This document shows positions 52,187 to 61,876 of a DNA stretch of 64,000 nt, piece after piece. Positions within the stretch are counted from its first letter, which is position 1. Each line of letters begins with the position of its first letter. Location: positions 27,593 to 91,592 of the forward strand of contig QHBN01000013.1 of NCBI GenBank assembly GCA_003176995.1, written 5' to 3'. The notes beneath the pieces were generated by a model, which was not told the origin of the DNA, ran no database searches, and worked only from the letters and a program-made list of their open reading frames with translations. A program made the position numbers and the translations under genes. This DNA comes from Candidatus Nitrosopolaris wilkensis (GTDB lineage Archaea; Thermoproteota; Nitrososphaeria; Nitrososphaerales; Nitrososphaeraceae).

Positions 52187-52553
52187 GCACCTTCGACTGG
52201 GTAGCGCTTGCTTGTTTCGCCTTTAGCTTCGCAGCTTTCTCATCAGCAATAATTTTTTTTCTTTCTTCCTTCGGCAAATTCCTTAATAATCTATATCGAG
52301 GGAGATGCTTTATCGCCTCTTTTTCGTTTGAATAAATATAAAACACAGCGCGGATATCGGTCTTGCCTTTTCCGCATAACATGGAAATCGGAATAACCGC
52401 CTTCTTGTCGACATTATTCTGTTTCGCGATTATTTCAGTAGCCTCTGTTCTCTTGATTCTTCCTGCAGCATTCTTGAAAATTACGCTCATTTCATGCCTA
52501 TTTAATAAAGAATTCTTCCGATCTTCAATTGTAACAAGTTCAACACTGGCCAA
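52161..52553 (-). CDS. rps24e: 30S ribosomal protein S24e
   Basis: EDRKNSLLNRHEMSVIFKNAAGRIKRTEATEIIAKQNNVDKKAVIPISMLCGKGKTDIRAVFYIYSNEKEA. Confidence 0.92.
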   Translation of the reverse strand: MASVELVTIEDRKNSLLNRHEMSVIFKNAAGRIKRTEATEIIAKQNNVDKKAVIPISMLCGKGKTDIRAVFYIYSNEKEAIKHLPRYRLLRNLPKEERKKIIADEKAAKLKAKQASATQSKVRGQSGGRR

Positions 52554-52781
52554 ACTCTAGTCATACGATCAGCCTTGCGGAACTCATATAAATATTCCTA
52601 CATGGCTTTGGAAGGCAGGATTGGATAAAATTATGTCCTGATTAGAATTTGTGTTGTTGAAGGTTCGCCCACCTGATAGTAAGAGCATGTTAAGCGACGC
52701 CTCGAACTTAACTCTGGGATTAGACTGGTCCTAGACCATGATGTGAGTAGTCCATGATTTATCGTAGTCGTCAGTCTAATG

Positions 52782-52871
52782 CGGGCCCGGTGGGCTTCGA
52801 TCCCACGACAACTGGCTTCGGAGGCTTATGCTGCCGCGATTAGCACCCTATCCTGGCTGGGCCACGGGCCC
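52782..52871 (-). tRNA. tRNA-Arg(CCG) with 15-nt intron (52826-52840) at position 29/30
   Basis: Acceptor GGGCCCG/CGGGCCC with G73; T-arm GTGGG-ATCGAAG-CCCAC; anticodon loop CTCCGAA. BHB: outer AGG/CCT, bulges TAA and AAG, central helix GTGC/GCAT. Mature stem CTAGC/GCCAG has an A29-C41 mismatch. Confidence 0.82.
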
Positions 52872-53074
52872 CCGGTTCCTTTTTTTGATTACTATATAAG
52901 GGTACAGGAGACAAAATGACATCCATTGAAATACGGTTTACTCACGAAAAAGTAATATCTTTTAACCAAAATCCCTGAGAAATTCTCTAAATTCCCCTTG
53001 TTAAATGGATTACTTATCGACACCAGGAGTTATTTTAGAAAAGTTATATACCCAATTAGGTAGATTATGATCTG

Positions 53075-53446
53075 ATGTATGCGAAAATATGTGACCTGGA
53101 AATGTTGTCAAGTTACATTACAGACGTTGTCGTCGGCGATGTTCTGGTAGTTCAGGCATTAGTTGCAAACCCTTTGGATTGGCATCACTTCTACGAAAAG
53201 ATTTCAACGATAAAGAAAGGAGACCGAACGGACTTCACAATTGTCACGAAGGAAGGCGAAAGGCTGGTCGGGTCAGGAGATGTCAAAGACCTAGAGAAAT
53301 GGAATAATAATGGTAAGTTTGGGTTCAAAATCAAGATAACCATTAAAAAACAAAAGTCACTATCAGACCGACGCTTGAGACTACAGCGTCCAAATTGGCA
53401 AAAATCCACCCAACAAACTGATTTGATGGCTGTGTCGGTCAAGTAG
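53075..53446 (+). CDS. hypothetical protein
   Basis: 123-aa ORF; no family recognised. Confidence 0.5.
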   Translation: MYAKICDLEMLSSYITDVVVGDVLVVQALVANPLDWHHFYEKISTIKKGDRTDFTIVTKEGERLVGSGDVKDLEKWNNNGKFGFKIKITIKKQKSLSDRRLRLQRPNWQKSTQQTDLMAVSVK

Positions 53447-53574
53447 GTTGTGCGATAGGGTAATACGTAGGTTTTACATGAGTATCTGATCATTACACTT
53501 ATACCTGAGAAATATTTCTCCAGAACTGGTGGTTATTGAAGGAGCAACTGAAGGGTCCTTTTTAATATAGCGGA

Positions 53575-54318
53575 GTGTGCATCAGTCTGAAAGATGTTAA
53601 GGCTTTTGCAGTCGATATTGATGGCACGCTAACAGAAAATGGCTGTGGGATGGTTTACTTAAATGGGGTTGCCACTCTACGTTATCTCGAATATCTTGGC
53701 TGTCGAGTAGTTTATGTCACGGGAAGAGCGTCGATTGAAGCCTATGTTCTTGCAGTATTTAGCGGAACAACTCGGATTGCAGTCGGAGAAAATGGCGGAG
53801 CGATAACTACAGCTCCTGATAAACACATGCTTCTGGCTAACAAACAAAACTGCTTGAAAGGTTATGAAATATTGAAGGAGAACATTGAAGGTGTTCATAT
53901 GAAGCCTGTCTTTAACAGACTTACAGAGGTCGTGTTGTCCAGAACCTTTGACATGCGTGAGGGCAGCAAAATCCTGGAGGAAAATAACCTGAATCTAAGT
54001 CTTAGCGACAGTAAGTACGCATATCATATAAATGAAAAAGGTGTCAATAAGGGAGTAGGACTCCTGGAAGCTCTAAAGATCTTAAATCTAGATCCTCAGG
54101 AAACAGTCGCGATCGGTGATAGCGAAACAGATGTACCATTATTTGACCTCTGTGGGTGTAGCATTGCCTTGAACCATGCCGAAGATAATGTGAAGTCTAG
54201 GGCAACACACGTCGTCAAAGGCACAGAGGGTAGAGGTCTAGTAGACGCTATTGATCTTGTAGCCTTCAATTACCTGGATACAGGTACACAAAATGACTTT
54301 TCGCGCTCTATTAGATGA
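53575..54318 (+). CDS. HAD-family phosphatase (archaeal phosphoglycolate phosphatase-like)
   Basis: VKAFAVDIDGTLTENG; YVTGRASIEA; VAIGDSETDVPLFDLCGCSIALNHA. Confidence 0.88.
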   Translation: MCISLKDVKAFAVDIDGTLTENGCGMVYLNGVATLRYLEYLGCRVVYVTGRASIEAYVLAVFSGTTRIAVGENGGAITTAPDKHMLLANKQNCLKGYEILKENIEGVHMKPVFNRLTEVVLSRTFDMREGSKILEENNLNLSLSDSKYAYHINEKGVNKGVGLLEALKILNLDPQETVAIGDSETDVPLFDLCGCSIALNHAEDNVKSRATHVVKGTEGRGLVDAIDLVAFNYLDTGTQNDFSRSIR

Positions 54319-56224
54319 AATTCGTCAGGTCGTCTCTGCCGGTCTCACCGATCTAGGCTATCCTCAAGAGAGTTTCGACCTTTCGGAGCCTCCAAGACCA
54401 GAATTTGGAGACGTGAGTTCGAATGTGGCATTTCAGATAGGCAAGAAACTTAACAGGAAGCCATACGATGTCGCTAGGGATTTTGTTGAAAATCATCTAA
54501 AGCTAATCCTTGGGGACGGTGAGAAAGGTAGTCAGCGCTCGCTGATATTATCAGTCGAAGCCCATCCAGGCGGATATATCAACTTCAGGGCAAATTATGA
54601 AAATCTAGCAGAAATGACATTAATTCAAGCACTGGAAAACCCCTCCTACGGTTTTTATAACGTGGGAAATGGAACTCATGTCGTTATAGAACATACGAGT
54701 GTTAATCCAAACAAGGCTTTGCATGTTGGTCATTTGAGGAATGTTATCTTAGGTGATACGATATACAGGACTCTGAAAACCACCAATCACAACGTTACAG
54801 TTTTAAACTATGTAGATGATTCCGGTTTGCAGGTAGCAGATATAGTAGTTGCATTCAAGTTCGCCGGATTTCCTCTGGAACCGGCCGAAAAATCAATGAA
54901 ATTTGATCACTATTGTGGGGACCATGTGTACGTAAAAATAAATGAATTGTATAAAACGGACCCAGGCTTAGAAGAACGAAGAAGGCTCGTCATGAAAGAA
55001 TTGGAACACGGTACGTCCGAGCTGGCGCGATTTGCATCCACGATTGTCTCAAGGGTTCTGCACGAGCAATTGATGACATGTTGGAAAATGAAAGTTCATT
55101 ATGACCTACTGAATTTCGAATCCCAAATCGTTATTTCGAAATTATGGGAAAAATCATTCAATTGGTTAAAGGATAAACAAATTGTGCACCTGGCCTCTGA
55201 GGGGAAGAACAAGGGATGTTGGGTGATAAAGGGTGAAAGCGAATCAGCCGATGAAAAAGTAATCGTAAGAAGTGATTTTACTACTACGTACATTGCGAAG
55301 GACATACCGTATGGCGCTTGGAAATTGGGGCTAGTGCAAGATCCATTTTATTACTACAAGTTTTCCGACCAATGGGACAATACGTCGCTTTGGGCCACGA
55401 CATTGGATTCATCCAAGAGTAACAAAGACCATCCTAAATTCGGTTCTGCTGACAGAGCCATTACCATAATTGATTCAAGACAATCCAGGTTACAATCTAT
55501 AATATCTGGTATACTGTCACAATTCCAACTAATAGAAAATAGATACCACCATCTCGCCTATGAACCAGTGACACTAAGCTCTAAGACGGCAGATCTTCTA
55601 GGAGTAGACATCGGGGACAAACATTCGATGCATATGTCAGGCAGAAAAGGCGTGTATGTTAACGCTGACTATGTTATAGAAATGGCTCGGTCAAAAGCGT
55701 ATGATGAGGTCCGCTCCAGAAATCCAACATTTTCTGAGGAACAGCTTTGTAAAGTTGCTGAAGCAATATCCATCTCGGCTATTAGATATAATCTAGTAAA
55801 ATATGATCTTGACAAGATCATTAATTTTGACATTGTTGAATCACTCAGCTTAGAGGGCGATACTGGTCCGTATGTTCAATATGCATACGCAAGGTCTCAA
55901 AGGCTGTTGGAGAAATCAACAGAAGAGATATCGCAACTCTCGTTTTGCTTGCTGAACAAGGAACCTGAGACTATGCTTATCAAAGCAATCGCGAAGCTAG
56001 ACCTAGTTGTTGAAGAGGCAGCAAGAACTCTTAAACCAAAGTCCATTGCCAGATATGTGCATATGATGGCGACTGCTTTTAATTTATTCTACGAAACAGT
56101 TCCTGTCCTCAAGGAACCTGATAGGGAAAAGCGGGTTACCCGGCTTGCGCTTGTTGTAGCATTCTGCAGAACACTCAAAAATGCTTTCTATCTTCTGGGC
56201 ATAGAGCCTTTGAACGAAATGTAG
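54293..56224 (+). CDS. argS: arginyl-tRNA synthetase
   Basis: VIEHTSVNPNKALHVGHLRNVILGDTIYR; SGRKGVYVNADYVIE; EGDTGPYVQYAYARSQRLL. Confidence 0.96.
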   Translation: MTFRALLDEIRQVVSAGLTDLGYPQESFDLSEPPRPEFGDVSSNVAFQIGKKLNRKPYDVARDFVENHLKLILGDGEKGSQRSLILSVEAHPGGYINFRANYENLAEMTLIQALENPSYGFYNVGNGTHVVIEHTSVNPNKALHVGHLRNVILGDTIYRTLKTTNHNVTVLNYVDDSGLQVADIVVAFKFAGFPLEPAEKSMKFDHYCGDHVYVKINELYKTDPGLEERRRLVMKELEHGTSELARFASTIVSRVLHEQLMTCWKMKVHYDLLNFESQIVISKLWEKSFNWLKDKQIVHLASEGKNKGCWVIKGESESADEKVIVRSDFTTTYIAKDIPYGAWKLGLVQDPFYYYKFSDQWDNTSLWATTLDSSKSNKDHPKFGSADRAITIIDSRQSRLQSIISGILSQFQLIENRYHHLAYEPVTLSSKTADLLGVDIGDKHSMHMSGRKGVYVNADYVIEMARSKAYDEVRSRNPTFSEEQLCKVAEAISISAIRYNLVKYDLDKIINFDIVESLSLEGDTGPYVQYAYARSQRLLEKSTEEISQLSFCLLNKEPETMLIKAIAKLDLVVEEAARTLKPKSIARYVHMMATAFNLFYETVPVLKEPDREKRVTRLALVVAFCRTLKNAFYLLGIEPLNEM

Positions 56225-56275
56225 TACATAGACTAAGCTTAATCGAGTATACACTCCTTAGAAAAAGAGCGTTGT

Positions 56276-57539
56276 CTAGCTCTCTGGTGAGTCAACATGA
56301 TCTTTAGCTAATTCTAAGTGTTGGTTTGAGTCTTCCGCTAGTCTGTTCAAGCTCCCATGAGTTGTCGGACTGCCTACGTGTTCCTGCTTATGATTTGGCT
56401 TAGAGTGCAAAGACAATGCCAGATCTATAATCTGTTTGTCTTGAAGTCCGATAGAGACTAGTTGACCTAAAACTTGAGCCACTTCTTTCTTTGAATCTAG
56501 CGCCGTTGTGAGCACAATCAAGTCCGACTTCTTTTTCTCGATTTCTGATCTGAGTGCATGTCTTACGCTCGTAGCCCGACTTAGGCTCATAGTTTTCTAG
56601 AATGTCATTCAGAAACTTTTCGATAGCAAGATGATTCGATATATTATTTGCCCTAGCGACCTCGTGTATTGTGTCTTGCACGATCCCTAATTGCGGAAGC
56701 CCAAAACCCATATCCTCAAGTTCTCTGTATTTAAAAATACTCAGATTGTGAATTCTTAGTAGTGTCTCCAGACGATCACACTCGTCGGTGAGGTTCTTTA
56801 GCTTACTCATCTGGGAATTCACAGATACTTCAAGTTCAGCTTGCATCTTTGACGAAGCCTGAAAATTCGACATCAGCGTTGCCAACCTCTTTACGTCATG
56901 CCCAAATTTTTTTACACCCTCTACGGCTTTAACAAATGGCTTGATATCGTCCAGCGATATTCCGGTTTTTTCGAGGCTGGCTCTTAGTTCGCAATAGTCA
57001 TTCAATCGCTCTGATGATACGTTAGCCGTCATCAGAGCAAGTTCGAAGCTGCATCTTGCCTGAGATTCCCGCCGCTTCAACCGCAGTATATCTTCCTCCA
57101 GCTCTCGTGTCTCGCTTGTTTTATCAGATATATACTGCGGAATTTGCCAAAGCGGGATGGTCTCTGATAGCTCGAGCAATTGTTTCACGTTCTCAGCGAC
57201 TTTTTGCGGTCGAAGTCCAATTTCTGTGCAGTGCTGATAAATTTCGGAGATAAAGGTTCTGAAATATTCTTGGTCTATTCCCAGGGATTGCATGATATGC
57301 GCAATCCTGAGGCCCATAGCACATTGGGGCGCGGTCATGCCTGCGATCTTTAGCATGATTCCCAAATCTCTAAGATCGTCAGGCTGGGGGTATCCCAAAC
57401 CTGTCTTCCATCCCGTGGTTATGTTCGAGACAGATCCCTGACTAATCCCAGTCCTGGATGCTATCTCATGTCTAGACATACCTCGAAGGTAAAGTTGAAT
57501 GACTGTTCTCTTCAATGATTGCGATATTTCAGGTCGCAT
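56276..57539 (-). pseudogene. HTH/coiled-coil regulator with apparent +1 frameshift (ORFs 56400-57539 and 56276-56590)
   Basis: N-terminal HTH MSRHEIASRTGISQGSVSNITTGW and long coiled coil in one frame. Coding-like coiled-coil continuation LRSEIEKKKSDLIVLTTALDSKKEVAQVLGQLVSIGLQDKQIIDLALSL lies in the +1 frame. Confidence 0.6.
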
Positions 57540-57583
57540 CTTTTATCGTTACAATTACGTCGATGCATCGTAAATTGGTTGAG

Positions 57584-57628
57584 GTCACTTTGGGCAAAAA
57601 TATTGTCAATTTGGGCGTCAAATTGGTC
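57584..57628 (-). promoter_or_regulatory. three direct repeats (GTCAAWTTGGGC-like) upstream of the HTH gene
   Basis: GTCACTTTGGGC (57584-57595), GTCAATTTGGGC (57605-57616), GTCAAATTGGTC (57617-57628); AT-rich TATA-like spacer between the first two. Confidence 0.45.
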
Positions 57629-58024
57629 AAACCCACCTCTTGGTGGTAGCTTATTGCAAGACTAGGCGAGCATTGGGGAGACTTGTCGGAGAACTTCCAT
57701 CCTTATTGCGAGGCTGTGAAACTGAATTATAAATGTCGTATGCAGAATCGCAGTTTTCTCCTAGAGCCCTTTACCGTAACTTATTTCTTACCGGTTTCTC
57801 TAGCCCGTCTCTAAATGCCGCATCGCGGTCGACACACATATTCATTCCAATTTTTGAATTTTAGATGTGATCACATGGTGCTACCACTAGCACCAGTATT
57901 ACTAACAACATTCGAAATATTCTATGAATATGATCGTAGCCATCGTTCGCAACTAATTATTAGGTGTATATTCTACTGCATAACTCTCTGGCTCAATGTC
58001 TCCTATATCGAGGAGTTCGATTTT

Positions 58025-58560
58025 TCACATCGGTAGACTAACGGCAAGCGTTGCACCCTCAAAATGGTCATTATTTCTACACCATATCTGCCCACCATGA
58101 GCTTCCCCAATACTTTAGACATAAACAATCCTAAACCTGTTCCTTTTGAAGAATATGTTGAAACAATCTTGGAAAACAAACTTGGCACGATTTTAGTATC
58201 TATGCCCTCGCCTTCATCGCTTATACTGACAATGATTTCACGGTCGATTTTATTTGGTCCTCCTTCCTTAACTCTGTTCTCTATATTTAAAATTACAGTC
58301 CCACCTCTCCAGTTTTCTTTGATAGATTTGAAATAAGCTGGGCTATTCTTCCTATGTCCGCTCGGAACAAAATATCCTTGCAAATGTTGAGTTCGAAATA
58401 AGTAGCGAATAGGATGGAGGTTGTTCCTTCCTTGCAGCAATAGCGTCAATTCGAGAATGATTCTTAACCATCAAATTTTTCGATAACACCACCTTTCTTT
58501 CGCAGCGCCCATTTTTAGAATAGCTCGTCAGAGCTATCACACAAGTAGTCCTAGAGTCCA
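58025..58560 (-). pseudogene. decayed sensor histidine kinase (C-terminal part)
   Basis: Fragments in different frames: FRADIGRIAQLISNLSKKTGE; VILNIENRVKEGGPNKIDREIIVSISDEGEGIDTKIVPSLFSKIVSTYSSKGTGLGLFMSK; EAHGGQIWCRNNDHFEGATLAVSLPM*. Confidence 0.8.
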
Positions 58561-58564
58561 CGCT

Positions 58565-58946
58565 ATTTACTCCTAATTTGATTTATATGTGTTATTAGCT
58601 GTGCATTATCAATCGGTTTTCACATGAAATAAGCTACTGGTACCGAAGAGAATATGTCTGATTATACGTCATAGTACCCTCTCTCCTGCTGTTCGAAAGC
58701 AGATCTTGAGATTCTCGTCTACTTTCCTAATTTTTCTGTAATATCAGGTATTGCTAATTTGTAAAAATAAGGCTTAAAACTCTCCAAAGATGGAAGCGGT
58801 GATTCATAGGAATCAACTTTGAATTCATTTCGTTCTAGCTCTTCTCGTAATACTGCGTTAACGTCTGATTCATCGTCAGGTAGAAGAACCCTAGTTAACA
58901 TGGTTATTGAGTTAGCTGCTCCTGCTTTTGCAACTATTCGTTTCAT
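58565..58946 (-). pseudogene. decayed response regulator receiver domain
   Basis: RVLLPDDESDVNAVLREELERNEFKVDSYESPLPSLESFKPYFYKLAIPDI, then RKVDENLKICFRTAGERVL* and KPIDNAQLITHINQIRSK* in shifted frames. Confidence 0.75.
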
Positions 58947-59573
58947 CTTTTTTCCTCCCTTTTTCTATATTCAGATTAGATACTCGTCACTTGTCTATTA
59001 TACCGTCAGCGCCAAACTTACTTCCTTAAACATACAAGTTGTACCGCATCCCCTAAAGTGCCATCCCTACTTCGACTGCCCAGAGTCCCTACAAACCCAA
59101 TCAGTGGGTAGATTAGAGATTCAAGCCTACAAAGCCATTTCTAGCAGATACTAATTTCCTGCAAAGGCTGGATTCATGATAAATCATAGCTGCTTACAGA
59201 GTTCTAAACAGTGTAGTAGTCGCGGGGGGTGTGTGCTAATAGACATAACTCTAGTATAATGAAAAAAATTTTCATGTCATGCTTGTAAACAAATACAAAC
59301 CCAGCCAAATTCGCATTATCTATTCAATAGGTAATGCTTTGTAAATTGGGCTCGAAGTCTGCGTCGGATAAATAAACTAAAAATTTTTTTATTAGGAACG
59401 GCTTACCTTGCTTCAATCTCGAAATGCATTTGCTAAGCAATCTTCCGACTGTTTACCGCCGCCAACACGCATAGAAAATAGGATTTTGTCTCTCGTAATA
59501 TTAAGCATGGGTCGACTAAACTTGTTTTACATAAGTAATGCTTTAATTTTGGAGAATTCAGGACTAAATCGAA

Positions 59574-59661
59574 GGTGGGGTGGCAGAGCGGCCATGCGTT
59601 CGCCTGCAGAAAAAACCCTGTAGTGAGCGAATATATAAGGGTTCGAATCCCTTCCCCACCT
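59574..59661 (+). tRNA. tRNA-Cys(GCA) with 16-nt intron (59610-59625) at 37/38
   Basis: Acceptor GGTGGGG/CCCCACC with U73 (Cys identity); anticodon stem TTCGC/GCGAA; BHB helix CTGC/GTAG with bulges AGA and TGA; T-arm AAGGG-TTCGAAT-CCCTT. Confidence 0.92.
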
Positions 59662-59770
59662 TGCTAAATAAACTCTGATATGGCATTATTCCGTAGGTCC
59701 ATTGCGCTCCTTTGGCCGAACTAAATATTTCAGCAAGAACCAAATAACCCGTACCTGCATTTTGGACAAT

Positions 59771-59938
59771 ATGCCTATCAACATCTCCCAATGGATCGCC
59801 CTTATGATCCTCCCCCATGGAACGGTTAAGAATGAAGGAATTTTTTTTCTAATGCTCACAATCTTAATTGCGCTGATCATTTTAGCTATAGTTCTGCGAA
59901 AAAGGAGAAGCGAAAACGACGTAGCAGAGATGGATTAG
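59771..59938 (+). CDS. small single-TM protein
   Basis: MPINISQWIALMILPHGTVKNEGIFFLMLTILIALIILAIVLRKRRSENDVAEMD; strong TM then basic tail. Confidence 0.4.
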   Translation: MPINISQWIALMILPHGTVKNEGIFFLMLTILIALIILAIVLRKRRSENDVAEMD

Positions 59939-60095
59939 AGATCGATAGGCGGCTATCTGCTGGCTACGTGGATGGGCAAGCTATAGTATTAATCACATGC
60001 ATCAAGATGATTTTTCACGGAAATTCGGTGTTAGCGTCTCTGAGCTGAGCTAGATTGGTTTATTAACACTTCTTTGGCAATGCCACACACTGATT

Positions 60096-61484
60096 ATGTC
60101 TTTTAGAGTTGATAAAGACTCGCTTGGGGATGTCAAGGTTCCCTCTGAAGCGTTTTATGGTCCTTTTACGGTTAGAGCATCCTTGCAGTATACCGTTACA
60201 GGAGAAAAGGCCCATCCGGACCTGATCCACGCATACACGATGATAAAGAGATCGGCTGCGCTAGCGAACATGGAACTTAACGTCCTTGATAAAACTATAG
60301 GAAGTGCGATCATAAAGAGCTGTGATGAAATTCTGGAGAACAGATTGCACGATCAATTCATAATCGATGCAATTAACTCTGGCGCTGGAACCGCACTTAA
60401 TATGAATATCAATGAAGTCGTGGCTAACCGCGCTCTTGAGATCTTGGGAAGGATAAAGGGAGAATATGATGTCATTAGCCCCAACGATCACGTCAACATG
60501 TCCCAGTCAAGCAACGACACATTTCCTACAGCAATGCACGTTGCTATTATAGTTAATATTTTGGCAATGATCTCGGCGCTAGAGGGTCTAATTAGATCGT
60601 TGGAGAGGAAAGCAATCGAGTTCAAAGACGCAATAAAAATTGGCCGGACTCATTTGATGGACGCCCTTCCAGTTACTCTTGGGATAGAATTCGGAGAATA
60701 CGCATATTCGCTTGAAATCGCAAAGAAAAAATTCTATCAAGCTATTGATAACCTCCGATACATTGGCCTCGGTGGCACTGCCGTAGGTACCGGTGTCAAT
60801 TCCCCGAAAGGATTCAGCCAAATTGCAATCAGCCACCTTTCGGAAATATCTGGATTGGATTTAAAACCATCTCCCAATATCTATTATTGCTTGCAGAGTA
60901 AGTTCGAGGTGGCTAACTGTTCGTCCGCTCTCCGTAATCTCGCTTTGGAGTTAATTAAAATGGCCAATGACTTAAGGTTAATGGCCTCAGGTCCAAATGC
61001 AGGATTTGCGGAAATTGTTATCCCTGCCGTTCACGCTGGGTCTTCCATCATGCCCGGAAAGGTTAATCCCTCTCTTGCTGAATGTCTTAATATGATCTGC
61101 TTTAATATTGTCGGAAATGATGTATCAGTTGCCTTGGCTGCCCAGGCCGGGCAATTCGAGCTCAATGTGATGTTACCGGGAATGACAAAAAATGTTCTAG
61201 ATTCGGCCAAGATGCTAAAAAATTTCCTACCCACATTTGCAAAAAATATGGTAGATGGCGTGGTAGCAAATTGGCAAACAATATCATCCCATGTGGATAA
61301 GAGTCCGATTCTTGTCACTCTACTAAATCCGTATATTGGGTACTTGAAAGCAGCCGAGATCTACAAGGAATCCGTGAAAACAGGAATCACCGTTCGACAG
61401 CTTGTCTTGAGTAGAGGCCTAATGTCTAAACAAGACATAGACCGGGTATTGTCAAAAGATAATCTTTTAGGTAGCAGGGAGTAA
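60096..61484 (+). CDS. class II fumarase/aspartase family lyase
   Basis: NSGAGTALNMNINEVVANRALEILG; PNDHVNMSQSSNDTFPTAMHVA; GRTHLMDALPVTLG; GSSIMPGKVNP. Confidence 0.9.
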   Translation: MSFRVDKDSLGDVKVPSEAFYGPFTVRASLQYTVTGEKAHPDLIHAYTMIKRSAALANMELNVLDKTIGSAIIKSCDEILENRLHDQFIIDAINSGAGTALNMNINEVVANRALEILGRIKGEYDVISPNDHVNMSQSSNDTFPTAMHVAIIVNILAMISALEGLIRSLERKAIEFKDAIKIGRTHLMDALPVTLGIEFGEYAYSLEIAKKKFYQAIDNLRYIGLGGTAVGTGVNSPKGFSQIAISHLSEISGLDLKPSPNIYYCLQSKFEVANCSSALRNLALELIKMANDLRLMASGPNAGFAEIVIPAVHAGSSIMPGKVNPSLAECLNMICFNIVGNDVSVALAAQAGQFELNVMLPGMTKNVLDSAKMLKNFLPTFAKNMVDGVVANWQTISSHVDKSPILVTLLNPYIGYLKAAEIYKESVKTGITVRQLVLSRGLMSKQDIDRVLSKDNLLGSRE

Positions 61485-61507
61485 AGGATTGATGCATCTG
61501 GCGTCAT

Positions 61508-61756
61508 CTAAAATTCGCTGTGCCCTGTTTCGTTTCTATATCTTCGATTCTCCCAGATTGGTGTTTCGTGTGCCTCAGCTGTTACGGCGATTCGCCCGTT
61601 GATTGTACATTTGGCGCTCCCCAAGTTCTATCCGTCAGGTCCTACGGCCCTTGGGATATTAAAAGTGTAGGTCACAGGTGCCCCTTTTCCAGTTAATCTA
61701 TCAGAGTTCCCCCGCCAGTTCGGCCCAGTACCTATTTGATTTCTTGGCGACGTCAT
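61508..61756 (-). pseudogene. 82-codon ORF interrupted by in-frame TAG (codon 43)
   Basis: MTSPRNQIGTGPNWRGNSDRLTGKGAPVTYTFNIPRAVGPDG*NLGSAKCTINGRIAVTAEAHETPIWENRRYRNETGHSEF*; both halves are below the ORF-track cutoff. Confidence 0.45.
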
Positions 61757-61876
61757 TCTTTTGATTCATGGTAAGTCTCTGCACATCTTTGGATTTAAAA
61801 GGGCTAGCCGATATACCCCGTAGCAAATAGCAAGCACTACGTAACCTTCAATTAACAGTTTGACGATAGTTTTTTT

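Noticed and set aside
58688-58704. T-arm-like hairpin CTGCTGTTCGAAAGCAG
   Set aside because: No acceptor stem, D-arm or anticodon arm around it; lies in the response regulator pseudogene.
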